Shown here in pieces: positions 46,570-59,174 of a stretch of DNA of 64,000 nt. How positions within the stretch are numbered: the stretch's first letter is position 1; each line of letters starts with the position of its first letter. Made by a program: the position numbers and the translations under genes. The notes beneath the pieces were generated by a model. It was not told the origin of the DNA. It worked only from the letters and a program-made list of their open reading frames with translations, and did no database searches. The stretch is from Monosporascus cannonballus (Eukaryota > Ascomycota > Sordariomycetes > Xylariales), in NCBI GenBank assembly GCA_004154925.1, contig QJNS01000075.1:241538-305537 (forward strand). Direction: 5' to 3'.

Positions 46570-48515
46570 ATGGCGTCTGCTTCGCCCATCGAGACGTTTC
46601 CCGGTGGTGCCGCTAGCTCCAACAGTGGCAGCACCTCTCCCCAACAGCGGGTAACCCCGAAGCATGTTCAATTCGAACTCCTCTTCCAAGAGTCTCCTCA
46701 GTACCGTGCGCGACTACCGTTGCGAGTGCAAATATATCCTCACGACAGCACGGAATCCATTGTTACGACGGTGAAGAATTTCTATGGTCTGTACCCACAC
46801 CCGACCAGCGGCGGTAAGGGCGTCAGCTTCGAGGATGATCAAGGCAATACTCTCATCGCAAGATATGAGAACTTCAGCAACAACATGGTCGTTTATGTAA
46901 GGGTTATTGAAGAGTCCCCTCCACCCGCAGCAGCCTTCGGTCCGAGCCCCTTCCAACCAACCACCCCAATGGAGGCTCTTTATCACGCGGTTGAATTCGC
47001 GCCACATTCTGCTCATCATCTGGAGCAACATGGCACTAGACCGGCGTCGAGGGCATCGCGGAGGCGCAGCCCTTCCCCTAACAGTGCTCGTGGACGGCGT
47101 AGTGAGTCTGTCAGCACGAACCCTAAGAAAGGTCGTTCCCGTTCCTCCAGGAACCGTGGCCCCAACCATGACAATAGTGACAGCATCAATGGCTACAGTA
47201 GTGGTGACGGCGCACCTGGATCCAACTCAGGGAAAACCAAGGAACAAATCGGCAACACCGATATCAGCGTCGAAAATATTGTGGAAGGGGGCCGTCGCAA
47301 ACGCGCCAAGTTCGAAAGCTCCGTAAGCCAACTCTATCATGTTGCTCACGGTCCGTTGACGCTAACCATGATATTTTGCAGGAACTCCCTCTCTTCGCGC
47401 CACCCCAGATGCCCACCACAACCTCCAACTCCTCCATGTCTCCTGCCAGACGAATTGAGCATCAGCGCCCCCCTCTCCCTTTCGTCCACCCCGGGCAAAA
47501 TGCATTTACAAATCCTCGACCCCTCCAGTCACCGCAAAGCTACAACAATGGCTATAGCCATGTCGGTATGTTCGCGACGCCGACGTCCGACGCTCGACGC
47601 CAGCGCAGCATCATGGGTTACCCCAGCGGTAGCGGAATTCTTCCTACGCCCGACCCTACAGTCGGCAGCTGCATGTCCGAAGAGGACAAGGATGTAGCCA
47701 TCCAGCTCATGAGGCTGGGTGAAATGTCTAACTTCTCTCACGGCAGAACATCTGCCTCGACACTGGATGACACCTTCAGCGGCAAGGCTGACGTCGCTTC
47801 TTCGACGGGCGCCACTAGTGACGGCGAGAGTGCCAGTGAAGAAGAACTCCTACCATTTCGCCGTCAGAAGCTCGGACTTGATAGCTCCAACCAGAAGATA
47901 TATCAAACCACAGAGAGCCATTTCATTCCCCCGCGCGACAGCATTGACGCTAGTGGCGATGACGCTGACTACGAAGACGGACACGACGATGGTTCTCGTG
48001 GGGAACGCAAGTCCCATGAGGCCAAACCCAAGGTGGCAAAGCCTCGCGCGCCAGGCTCCAAGGCAAGCGCCAAACCCAAGGCTCTGAAGGTACCCAAATC
48101 CAACGGCGGTTCAAAGGCTAAGAAGTCGAACATCTTGCCTGTGGGCCCGATGTCTCCGGCATCTCTTCCGGCCCAGTCTCGCAAACCCTCCATAGTATCG
48201 GTCTCTGCGTTCTCGGGTCAGGCAGGTGAAGAGGAACAACCCGATCTCTCCACTAAGCCGCGCTGCCAGCGATGCCGCAAGAGCAAGAAGGGTTGTGATC
48301 GCCAGCGGCCTTGCGGTCGTTGCCGTGATGCTGGTCTTAGCGCAGACCAATGCATCAGCGAGGATGAAGGCAACGGACGTAAGGGTCGCTATGGTCGTCA
48401 TATGGGTGTCCCCATCAAGACTGCGGATATTCCCGGGCCTCCTACGCTTCTCCCCGCCGCCCCACTGCCTGTCCCCATGGCTGTCGCTGACAAAAATAAG
48501 AAGAGGAAGCGGTAG
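46570..48515 (+). CDS. Zn(II)2Cys6 transcription regulator with C-terminal zinc cluster
   Basis: Two exons, 46570-47322 and 47382-48515, with a 59 bp intron (GTAAGC donor, GCTAACC branch). The protein has 628 residues from the second ATG, which has the better context (CAAAATGG); the ATG at 46408 is in frame and possible. Residues about 25-120 are folded-looking, PB1- or ubiquitin-like (VTPKHVQFELLFQESPQYRA, then RLPLRVQIYPHDSTESIV). A Ser/Arg/Asn-rich linker follows, then a basic Lys/Pro-rich stretch near 455-500. The zinc cluster CxxCx6Cx5CxxCx8C sits near 550-580, close to the C-terminus, not the N-terminus as usual. Probably a nuclear DNA-binding regulator; target genes unknown. Conserved N-terminus and long disordered middle suggest a broadly kept Pezizomycotina regulator. 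Confidence 0.85.
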
Positions 48516-51500
48516 ATCGCATGAGCTGCGGTTGGGGGACATCAGTCATAGTCCTGCCACGAGCAGTCGATAGACGATTGTGATCATAGCCCAAACACTG
48601 ACCCGCGCGCACTCACTTACCCGTCTATAAGGTTCTACCTGCCGACCCCCAGGAACGCGAGTTCGCCCTATCAGGCGCATATATTTAGGCGCTGCAATAC
48701 AACCTCTCCGTGTGATCGGCCATGTGCGTTTAAGCATGTACGAGGGCGATGGTGTCTATACGTGCAATCAATTGTTGGGCCGGCTTTCGAGACAATGTAC
48801 GGATCGTATTCGTTGCCGAGATTACATTCCTACTTGAAATTGGAGAGGCGCTTGGGAACAAACTCCTAATCACAGGCCACCAGGCCCTTACACTCCTTCT
48901 CATCGAACTGACTACTTGGCGGAAAACGGGATCTCTAAGCTCCTGCCACAATGGTGTTGGATCGCGCTTGTTTGTGCGGTTTTTTTCTTTATCTTCTAAA
49001 AAGTACTGGTCTCTACCGCAACAGTCCGAACTACTACCTACATGGTAGGAGGAAATCTTTATTGGAAACAGTCATGTCGCGAGGCAGAAGCGAGCAGGGC
49101 GACATTATTCCAGTGTATGGGCGAGGCGGAGTTAAGAGGGCGAGAGCGGGCGCGATGCGCAAGCATCCTTTGCTCTAGGAATGGCAAAGGCGCAAAGGGG
49201 GAGGAATAGGGCTGGGGGCCGCATTGATTGATCAAGTGCCCCTCGTCCTATTTTATTGTGTCTCGGGATGATTACAACAGTTGCTTGGAAGCTTGTCGCA
49301 TTGTTCTGTGCCTTTTCTCTCTATCTCTCTCTGGTCTGATTTTCTCTCCGTCGCTGGGCTAGCGGGAATGTTCAGGTACCATGGAAACTCTAGTTACACA
49401 AATATACGATGCTACTACTATAATTCTGTTTTCATGCTGACTCGTGGCGATCTGGCTGCCCGAAACGACGCCTTTGTTACCCCCTTCTTCTTGGCGAGTC
49501 TGCGGTTCCCATAATTGCGCAACCTCTCATTTGTCGTGATCACGACGTCATGGCCATCTTATTTTGTCATTCGCGAGTGGGGCTACCCGGCAAGAGCCCC
49601 TCCCCACTGCGGGGCCCCTCTTCACCTTCTCTCCTGCTTCTGCCGGTCTCGAACCCCTCGGCATTTCATGACCTTTTTCAATTACCTAATTAAGTTCTGG
49701 GAAGTGGGTTGCACCGTCTCGTATCTCCTCACCCTCTCTCTCGGTCGTCAGCGCATTCCACAGCGGCCGTCGCGCGCAAGACGTCGCCATCGCTCACGAC
49801 GAGGGTTCTACTTCTCTCTCACCCTTTCTCCTTCAAAATGCGAAATAGGCGTCGCGGGCCGAGTCGCGCGCGCGCGATTTTACTTACTGATTGATACGTA
49901 TTTTCGCCGGGTCATTGTGTCGCCACCGTCAAGATTTATTTTGTATCCATTGGTGGCGCCGCTCTTCTCCGTGTTCCCTTTTCCTCTTGGTCGGTTTAGG
50001 GTAGGTTGAGGATTTGCAAAACTCGGCAGGGCTTTACCGCCTGTCCTAATCCCAGTCCAAGTCAGTGGTAAGCCAGGTAATTAGCCCTAGTCTCTTGATT
50101 GGGGAAGAGAGCGCGAGAGCCAACGGGGAGAGGTGAAGTCGAATTTTGGTTGTGCGCCAAGGAACCCCGATCGCGCTTGATTGCTGCGCTGTACGCGCTA
50201 ATCCTGATGCGGCCGGGGCCGCGACAGGGGATTAAGGGGGATCGTGCTTAGTATGGCCTTCAATGACGGGGATGCGCCAGTAAGCGGAGATGCGTCCTCG
50301 GATTTGGGTTTGGGCTGCGCGCGCGTGTATGTTGGGCGCGGCGAAAAGCGTTTCTTTCTCGCCTTCTCCCGCCGCTTCCGCGAATACATCGTGGGGATTT
50401 TATGCGCTGATGTTGCCATGCACGGCGTGTGGGGAATCGGATGTGGGGGGTTGCCCCGCTTGGCGCGCGTCGAGCCTGAACCCGAGGTAGAGTGGCCCGC
50501 CTCCCCTCCCCGCCCGCCGGTTCATTGGTTCGGCGCCCCTACCCGGGCCGGGGGCCAACTGTCCGGCGGGGGCTTGGGCTCTTGCGCTGTTGAGCTTCTC
50601 CTAGCCGGGAATTACACGCAATGGAATGGAGAAATCGGTGTTCTCTCTCTCTCTTCTTCGTCGCCTTTGCTTCTCCTCGCGACTGGTTTTACGTCATGCT
50701 GGCGTAGGCGCGTCTTATTACTGCGGTCGCAAGTTGAGATGCGATGGGTTTGCCACCTTGCTCGTCTCGCGGCGATGCTGACGGGATGCCGTTTGAGCGA
50801 TGGCTGCTCGGTTTGCGATCGCGCGCGCTTCAGCCGTTCCCGCGCGCTTGTGTTGTCTGTGCCTGTCCGCCCCAGTTGGAGTCCATTGATGCCTATGTGA
50901 GCAGCCCCTGCGCAGTTGCAGAAGTCAAATTGCACCAGACCGCTTTTCAACAGAGCTTCGCTTGCGAGGTTCTGGTCAACATCCTGTCGCAAGATGTCTT
51001 TTGGGTTCACGCGCACTGGAAGATTACAAAGCTGGATCTGCATGCCGCCCAGCTTTTAGGTGCGGTGATGTTCTTGTTGTTAAGGGCGCGTCGGATTGAA
51101 TACACCCAGCGCGATGGTGCAAAGAGCACCGGGAGCGTAACAACAGCAGCGCCTTCTCGGCGGAATGGGACGAGGTGGGGGGTTGCCCGGTTTGCGCTTG
51201 GCAAAACCACCAGGGCTCTGGGTACCGCACTTCAACTTTAAAGGGGCCGCACGCACGCAGCGGTCAAGGTCGCGAACTTGAACAGCATCTGCGCTTTGAA
51301 TGCGGTTAGGTTTTCAAAAGCGCGAGAAAAGCCAAACAGGGTCGCGATCGCCTGCCCGAGACGCAAGGGTTGTTTGGATGCCCGGATGACGGAGAATCTA
51401 CTTCGCATGCCGATATTGGACCTCGGCGCCAGGATCGCACAACTATGGCGAACTATGCGACATGCAGTTAGCGAGATTGAGCTTGCTGGCGGCACGGGTA

Positions 51501-52708
51501 TTTCCTCGGGTCGTGGCCCGGACTGTCCGTCTCCGTGGCTTGCCTGTTATGGCGCTGCCATTTGACGCGGCTGAAGGGCCAACATGCGGAGGAACATCTA
51601 ACCTAGCGCAATCTGGGGACGGATGGGTCTTCCCTACCGGACTTCCGTACCTCATAACAAGTGCAACACCGAGCTTATATGCAAGTACTTCCTCGTTGAC
51701 TTGACTTAAACCAAATAGTTAGGGACCTTTTCCTACACATCTCGCCGGATGCGACCCATGAAGGTTTCTTATAGTGCCCTGTTGGTCCAGACCCGTTTTC
51801 TTCCCAGCTTCCTATATGTCGGTAGATTACCTGCATATGTTCTTCTATACTATCGTGACCGATGATGATATGAATCACACGTCGTTCTACTTCCGTTGGT
51901 CACCATAGCTAGTCCATCTGCGGCTGTCAATCAGCGCTGCAGTGCATGGCAACCGCGTGCCACTCAGCAGGGACAAGCGCACGAACACTGTATCTCATAC
52001 GGTCCAACATCAAGCAGCCTAGGCAAGTTCACATCGACGACATCTGCAGTGCAACCCTCACCACTGATATCGTGTATTCTGTTATCTCGTTCGGGGATGT
52101 TTCTTTGGCCATGGTCATCTTCGTACAACCAACCGACTCCGGTTGGCCTGCACTGTTTGTATATGGTAAACAGAATCTGACATACCTCTGTTCACTAGGC
52201 GGAGAGTAAACTGAGACCCCGCGTCGCCAAGCCCCCCTCAAAACCTGGCATTTGCCGTTGCGGGGGGACGGTGCTAGACTACAATTTTTGCAGCTACGAG
52301 TGTGTCTTTATTATATTGGTAATTCCTCAATTTTGCCTGCATAGGTTGATTATCCATCTTGGGTCTAGGATAGCCAGGGGATCCCAAAACGACGAGACAA
52401 TCAGAGCAGGGATAGAATCTGCCGTGGATCCGTACACCAACCATGATGAAGATGTTGGAAGGATCCCGGCCGCTTCATCGTACTCCGAGACTTGGGGGAA
52501 TCTTAGCCTATCCGTCTTCACGTGGTTAGCAACCCGGCAAATACCACGGTATCTGGATGCAGAGTGCGTCTATCAAGAACCTTGCCAGTAGTTGTGCTTG
52601 GCTACCCGAGTACGTAAGCCTTTTAAATCGTTGGGGTCCCGAGTCATAAACCGCGCCATCCAGTCTTGACCGTCACCCTCCCTCACGTCGGCACCCAATA
52701 CAGACACT
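48516..52708. other. 4.2 kb gene-poor region
   Basis: Between the Zn2Cys6 gene and the Dal5-like gene I find no supported gene. C/T-rich runs occur at 49310-49345 and 49640-49830. A GC-rich part at 50.2-50.9 kb has a 218-codon frame without domain character. Confidence 0.4.
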
Positions 52709-54251
52709 ATGGCAAAGGTAGAAAGTCTCGATGAGAAGGCTCGATTGGAGCAGCAGCAGGAGGATATCAGTGAGGGATCGCTAAACTCACCACAGTGGAC
52801 TGAAGCCGAGGAGAGGACAGTTCGGAGAAAGCTCGACTGGCAGGTCGTGCCCCTGGTGACCCTACTGTACCTCCTCTGCTTCCTCGATCGGTAGGGCTCC
52901 CATCTCCTTCGAGTAAACACGGTCAACCATTGACTCACCGACCTCCAACAGGTCCAACATCGGAAATGCCCGCATCCAAGGCATGCAGGAGGACCTGGAC
53001 CTCCGGGGGTACCGCTTCAACGTCGCAACGAGCATCTTCTACATCGTCTACCTGACGGTCGAAGTGCCATCCAACATCATACTTAAGCGTGTTGGACCAC
53101 GCTACTATATCCCCGGTCTCGTTGTTGGTTTTGGTCTCATATCGATGTGTACGGCTTTCGTCCACACGTACCCACAGCTATGTGCCCTACGTGCGCTGCT
53201 CGGTGTATTCGAAGGAGGCACCATGCCAGGTATCGCCTTTTTCTTATCCAGCTTCTACAAGAGACAGGAGCTCTATTTCCGCGTCGGGATATACGTCTCT
53301 GCTGCCTCTATTGCAGGTGCTTTTGGCGGATTGCTTGCGGCAGTCCTCTCTCAAATCCCACCTTGGGGTGTCAACGGAGCGATCCATACCTGGCGCAACA
53401 TCTTCTTCTTCGAGGGCATAGTCACCATGATCATCGGGGTTCTTGCGCCCATCCTCCTGCCCCAGAGCCCCGAAACCTCCAAGTATCTCACGGACCGGGA
53501 GAAGTGGATCGCCGCCGAGCGACTCCGTCTAGAACTCAAGGCGCTCCCTACCGAGAAGGTGCAGCGCCAACACGTCAAGCGTGCGCTCCTCAACATCAAT
53601 AACTACATAGCCGCCGGTGGCTTCTTCTGCATAAACATCACGGTCCAGGGCCTATCGGTCTTCATGCCTACTATACTGAGAGACCTGGGGTGGGAAGCCA
53701 TCCAGGCGCAGTATTACAGTGTCCCGGTGTATGTCGGGGCCTCAGCAATCGCCATCGCCATTGCTTTCGTCAGCGATAAGACGAGAATGCGAGGGGTGTG
53801 GCTCGCCCTCTTCACGTTCCTCGGCATCACCGGTTTCTCGATACTGCGGTGGGGTTCGGGCAGCAGCCTGAAGTACGGGGCCGTATGGCTCTGCGCCCTG
53901 GGTGCTTTCCCCGGTGGGCCCGGTTTCTTGTCCTGGGCCCTGAACAACGCTTCCGGGCCCGCCATCCGCGCCATATCGGGCGGCTATATTGTGAGCCTGG
54001 GCACGATGGGAGGGATCCTCGCCGTTTGGGCCTACCTGCCCAACGACGGTCCCAATTTCCCGATCGGACATACAATCAACCTCGTGGCCCAGTTCGCCTC
54101 GTTGGTTCTCGCCGTATTTGGAATCCTCTACTGCAAGTGGGAAAACCGCCTGCGTGACCGCGGCGGTCGCGACTACCGTCTAGAGGGTCTCACGGAGGAG
54201 GAGCAGGCCGGCCTGGGCTATAGGCATCCCGAGTTCAGGTACATCTCCTGA
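52709..54251 (+). CDS. MFS transporter, Dal5-like anion:cation symporter family
   Basis: Two exons, 52709-52890 and 52952-54251, with a 61 bp intron in phase 2, giving 493 residues. The N-terminus is acidic and cytosolic, then TM1 (VPLVTLLYLLCFLDR) and SNIGNARIQGM, the typical sequence around the first helix in this family. RALLGVFEGGTMPGIAFFLS is the conserved TM4 block. Twelve helices are expected, with a cytosolic loop near 220-265 (TDREKWIAAERLRLELK). The tail ends in the family's GYRHPEFRYIS-like motif. Relatives take up allantoate, nicotinate, biotin precursors or other carboxylates across the plasma membrane by proton symport. The substrate cannot be told from the sequence. Confidence 0.92.
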
Positions 54252-55829
54252 CCAATCAGGTGGCAGCGATGTTTGTCATACATTCTTTTTAGTTGTACTG
54301 TGCGGGAACGACGTGTCATCCGCTCTTCGGTCGTGTTTAACCGCGCTTGCTAGAGAGCCTGCCGTCATTCCTAGGATAAGGGGTTAAGGCCCCGGATATC
54401 TCAGACGGCGCCCACTCAACTGAGCGTCTAGGCCAGGATAACGGGGCAGGGTACGCGTAGATTTGCACGAACAGCAATAGATCTTGTACTGCTATGAACG
54501 AGGCTCGTTCCTACGAGTCGTCTTCGTCATGAATATGGGCGCCGGCATCGTGATATACGCGTCCTCGCCTGGTTCACTTGGGGGATGCAATCAAGTCCGT
54601 ATCTCCCCATCCCCCGTCCAGAAAGAATCCCCCCTCAGCTTAAGCAGCACGTCCCGTAGACGTATCTAGCCGCGCTATGCCGAGCGCTCAGCCCGCGAAT
54701 GCGAAATGCCGGGCTGGGCTCGCCTGGGCCGGGCGCTCCGGAAGAGGGGGTGGGGAGGCCGCGGATTAGCATTCCCGCTCGCCAAGGGAGATATATGGCC
54801 CTATGTAATTGACGTACGTGCGTGCGTGCGTCTAGTATGTGACACCACGCGGCGCGCTCGGCAACATGATGATACTGGACAACTAACTAAAGAACTGCCA
54901 GGCCTGCGCGACATCGCACGGCGCGTAACTATTACGTCTATCCGCCTAGCAAACTCGCACCTAACCCACGCATGAGGATTCTATCGTCGTTGTCTTGCTG
55001 CGGGTCTGTGACCCGGTGACGAGTGAGTGCCCGCATGGCAATGCTGGGCGCGTGTCACGATTCAAGGAAGTGGCCGGGCTTGTTTGTGTACATGTGTAAC
55101 TACTACGGGACGGAGTTTGCCCGGGGCAGCTGGGAAGGGGGCGGGGGACGACGACATGTATTTAAATATACTTGAGCTGCTTGGTCGGGCCGGGGACGGT
55201 GGCGCGTGTTGTCGATCGCCACGAGGAGGGAACGGGATGGGACATATGTACGCACGGATATGTTGATGTGGTGACGTGGAAGGATTTCGGTATCGGTCTA
55301 TGACATCCGTCTACCTTATGCGTATTTTCCTCTGCCGGCTTGGCTTTGCCTGCGCCACTGATGGATAGTAGGTTTAGGTGCGCTAGTTCCCTGCGTCCTC
55401 CCTCGGACACATTCATATATGTATGGTTGTGGTTCCATCAAGCAGGCGCCTCGGCTTTGGTGAGGTCCCAGTTGAAGAATCGGAGCCCGTCGTATTCGAA
55501 CTACTTGGGCGTCACTTGAGGTGACTTACATCAGCGTTGCGGGATACTTAAAAGGTTGACGGTCTCGAAGGCGCTCGGCCTGGGGCTTTTACTGCGTTCC
55601 TCCTCGCACCGGAAGACGTGTTGTACGTCCATAGCGCTTCGAGCGAGATTAGAACGTACGCAAAGCCGCATAGGCAAGTCGAGCATTGTATTGGCGACTA
55701 GGCTCGGCATCTCGTCTCTAACACTCCTATCATAGTACCTAGGCCACTCCTTCCCCCCTCTCTTCCTCCCACAAAACGAAGCTCTGCAGCAGCCGTTGCA
55801 CCATCACCTCCCGCAACCGACGATGCTAA
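54252..55829. other. intergenic region, no gene seen
   Basis: About 1.6 kb between convergent genes (transporter plus, carboxypeptidase minus). Only short GC-rich frames. A CGTG repeat lies near 54814-54830. Confidence 0.45.
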
Positions 55830-57976
55830 CTACGCACGACCGAAGTGCGCGCGACGTCGATCGTTGATACCCGGCTGGCCGGTATGCCAGGGAGTGGGCG
55901 CGATGTTGGTGTGGGTGGCGTTGGCGGGGCCCTCGGTGTCGTAGGCGGCCTCGACGCGGCGGGAGCCGTCGGCCACGACGAGGTCGCTGACGACGCGGCG
56001 GAACAGCTCGAGCGCGGCCCGCGGCTGGTAGTACGGCACCTCGTGCCCGGCGTCGTAGACGCGCGTGAAGCTGAAGTTGCCGTGCTGCCGCACCACCCCG
56101 TACTCCGTCCCCTCCACCACGAACGGCGCGTACCCCGCCGCCCGGAACTCGGCCGCGTGCGTGTAGTTCAGCTGCAGCGAGAGCGCCTCCCCGCCCATCC
56201 AGTTGCAGATGTAGTCCTGCGCGGGTGCGCACGTCAGTCGATGGGCCCCCGCTTTAGGGGGGAGGGGGGGTAACAAGAGGTGTGAAAGGATAGATGGGTG
56301 AATAAATGGCATCATGGGGCGGATGTGCGAGAAGTAGGAAAAAAGGGACGGGAAAAAGGGGGAAACTCACTGCGTCCCCGTAGATCAGGTGGACGCTGAC
56401 GCCCTCGTCCAGGATGGCCTCCAGGTCGGCGAGCATGTCCGGGTAGACGAAGTCGCCGCTGACGCCGAACCCGATCCAGATGGCCTGGGAGCTGGTAGAG
56501 GTGTAGTTGATGCTGACGCCGAGCGCGTCCTGCGTGGACGCCAGATTGATGTAGTCGGCCCAGTACCCCGGCGGGATCTGCGCGTCGGCCTGCGCCCGGA
56601 TGTCGTACGGGTTGCGCCCGCTAGCGGAATAGTATGGCCCCTCGACGAGGTTCCGGCAGATGGCCGTGGCCTGGGCGCAGGCGCTCTGCCCCTCCGCCGT
56701 CGACCGGTCCGCGCTGTTGCACTGCTCGACGCTGTCCCTGCAGCCGCCTGCTCCGGGGGTTAGCTATGGGGGGAAGGGGTGATGCGGCATATGCTAGACT
56801 CTAGGTGACACGAACCGGGGAAGTAGTAATTCATCTTCATGAAATTGTAAATGGTCTCGTTGACGGCCTCGATTCCGTAGGTGTTCTAGGTTTTGTGCCA
56901 GGTTAGTGCTCACATTGCAAGGGATTTGAGAGCTTCGAAACCCTCTGGCGAGCGTCGAATCCACGGGTTATGCCGTGTCGGACCTGTCCTCTCCAGGCGG
57001 CCGAGGGAGGGAAAGCTCGCTAGGTGCTTACCTTGTAAGCGAACTCAGGGTAATATGGCGCCTGTATGGTCTCCGATACAATACCGTTGATGATACCCAA
57101 GGTGTGCATGTTCAGCTGACAGCCCTCGGCGGTGCCGTTCTGGATCGCTTCGTTTTGCTCGTAGAAGTGGCGGTAGAAAACCGGGCCCCAGTGCCCACCG
57201 TAGCTCTCAGTCCAGAGGTTAAACGTCCTCGACTTCACGGTCTCGTCCAGCGTGGGCAGATTCTGGATGAAGCCTTGCAGGACCTCCCAGGTTCCGATCG
57301 CGGCCAGCTCGCTCGTCCCGAACCTGTACGGGTCAACGTAGCTATATCGGCCATCCGGGTTCGAAGAGTTAACCGGGAGTCCAGTGGTCTGGTTTATAAT
57401 GCCGACTATCGCGTCATCATAGGAGAATCCGACACCGATGGGCTGCGATAGAAACAGCAAGTTGCTGACCTCGGTCCAGGAATAGGGGTTCACGTGAGAC
57501 GTTAGGTTGCGTGTGACGTTGCAAGGCCCGAGTTCTGTTCTTTCCATCAGGTCGATGCTCCATATACGTGACATTCATTCTGAGACAGTACCTTCAAAGA
57601 GACCGATCAGAGAGTCCGAGCCGGGCCCTCCGTTTAGCCAGAGGGTCAGCGGCGCCTCGTCCGGGTTGTGCCTGGCTTCGAAGAACCAAAAGAACATATG
57701 CGTGTCCTCGTCGAGGTCCACGTATCCGGAATACGAGTTAACGCCCGGCGTCGTTTCGCACACTCCTTCTTTGCCGGGTTCCTTGTATCGGATGGTAGCA
57801 CCACCGGGGGTGCTTATCGTCGTCACCCCTTGAGGATCCGCCGGCACCTGTCGCTTCACCGGCCTCTTGAGCCTACCGGAGTCATGGAGGAAGGAGGCGC
57901 GCGGCGAAATGCTAGAGCCCAGGACGGGCAGCAAAGCCAGGGTTGCCACCCCGACCCTGAGGAGTCCACCAATCAT
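55830..57976 (-). CDS. secreted serine carboxypeptidase (peptidase S10)
   Basis: Five exons on the minus strand (57976-57592, 57534-57032, 56885-56816, 56750-56371, 56216-55830) give 574 residues. The signal peptide [20 protein letters not shown] is followed by a propeptide-like region with a KRPVKR basic site. The catalytic Ser is in [10 protein letters not shown] near 238, Asp 447 in GDADYICNW and His 504 in [10 protein letters not shown]. The oxyanion block reads [18 protein letters not shown]; the family has GGPGSSS, so one Ser is Asp here. Many N-glycosylation sites (NVT, NLT, NQT, NGT, NYT, NFS). It removes C-terminal residues from peptides, either outside the cell or in the vacuole; acid pH optimum is usual. 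Cys pairs fit the family. The exon 3/4 join (GTTCGT donor, CCGGAG acceptor) is the least certain. Confidence 0.9.
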
Positions 57977-59174
57977 GACTTGCGGGTTGTGCTATGGGAC
58001 GAGGAGAGCGGTCTATCTCCCAATGAGGAGTGAAAAGGAAGAGGACGTGATACACCTACATTTTTTTTCTCAGAACTGCTTACACACACACACACACATA
58101 TATATATATATTGTCTACTCGAGTTATATGTGTGACCTAGGCACGGTGCATGGCCCGCGGAAGTCAGGAACCGCATGATGGAGCTCCTCTTCATTTGGAG
58201 TACGGCTTCTCGTTGGAAGGATGACGTGCTTGTCGCCTGTCTCCTGCCAAGAAAGGGATAGCAATCCGAGTGCGGAGGCTGGTCGTCGCCATTCCGGCCA
58301 TTCCGGGACCACGCGTTATCTGCAGCTATGCTGCAGGACGTGCCCACGATGCGGGGCGTTATATGAATGGAAGCTATCGCGCCAGGATGAAGCTGGGTCC
58401 TTAGTCCGATAGGGATTTCCGCATAAGATGTGTCTAGCTCCGGCAATGAAAAGCTTGACCGGGGAATTAGAAGACATCGTAATCTTTTGTGGATCGGGTG
58501 CATTCATAGCTTGCTCTCTCTCTCTCTTTTCTTTTTCGGTTTTCCTTTTCACTGCATTTAGGCCGATGTCTCAGACTAGGCGGGCGTAGACCACAATGAT
58601 TCTTTTGTTCGGTCGCCGCCCGCGAGGCTTTGATATATGTTTATATGCTTGTAGGATTTGAAGAGACGGCGAGGATCGGATTTTAGTCACGGAAATGACC
58701 ATCCAACGCCTTGAGTAGGAAGGAACTACGAACAACATATTTATCAATAACCACCCGCACTCTACAAGTATCATCAAACAATCCATTGTTCAAAATGGGG
58801 TGAACGGGGAACGATGGGCTATCCGAGTCAGCTCCAAGGTCCTCGGATTCGGAGAATGGTCGTCCCTAGCTGGCTGCATAATGGAACGAGGCTGTTGACC
58901 AGTCTAGTCGCTAGCGGTTGGCCGCATATCCACACATCTCTGTAGTGCAACGATTCAAGGACAGAGCTGGCTTGTGGATTGGCAACATTTCCCAACATGC
59001 GTAGAGGTGCTCATCGCCGGTTTAAGAGGACGTACTCCAGCCTAGACAGCCATTGCAATGCTATTGAACAGAGGGGATATCTGCTCGGAAATGCGTATAT
59101 CAGGGTTCACGGTGCTATAGCCGTTCATGCATCCTTCAGTTCGTGGTTGGAAAGGCGCGCTGCACGCTCAGGCG
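57977..59174. other. intergenic region with CA/TA microsatellite
   Basis: Contains (CA)n-(TA)n at 58083-58111, about 110 bp upstream of the carboxypeptidase start, and a (CT)n run near 58514. No gene seen. Confidence 0.5.
58083..58111. repeat. CA/TA dinucleotide microsatellite
   Basis: About nine CA units run directly into about six TA units. Confidence 0.85.

Noticed and set aside
46907..47326. 139-codon plus-strand frame within the Zn2Cys6 gene
   Set aside because: It is an overlapping frame; the main frame has the conserved N-terminal domain and a matching splice site.
49515..50009. 164-codon plus-strand ORF
   Set aside because: It lies in a C/T-rich non-coding stretch and has no start context or family similarity.
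50244..50900. 218-codon plus-strand ORF in a GC-rich stretch
   Set aside because: It has no domain, contains low-complexity Ser/Leu runs and overlaps other random frames. Open frames of this size arise by chance in GC-rich DNA.
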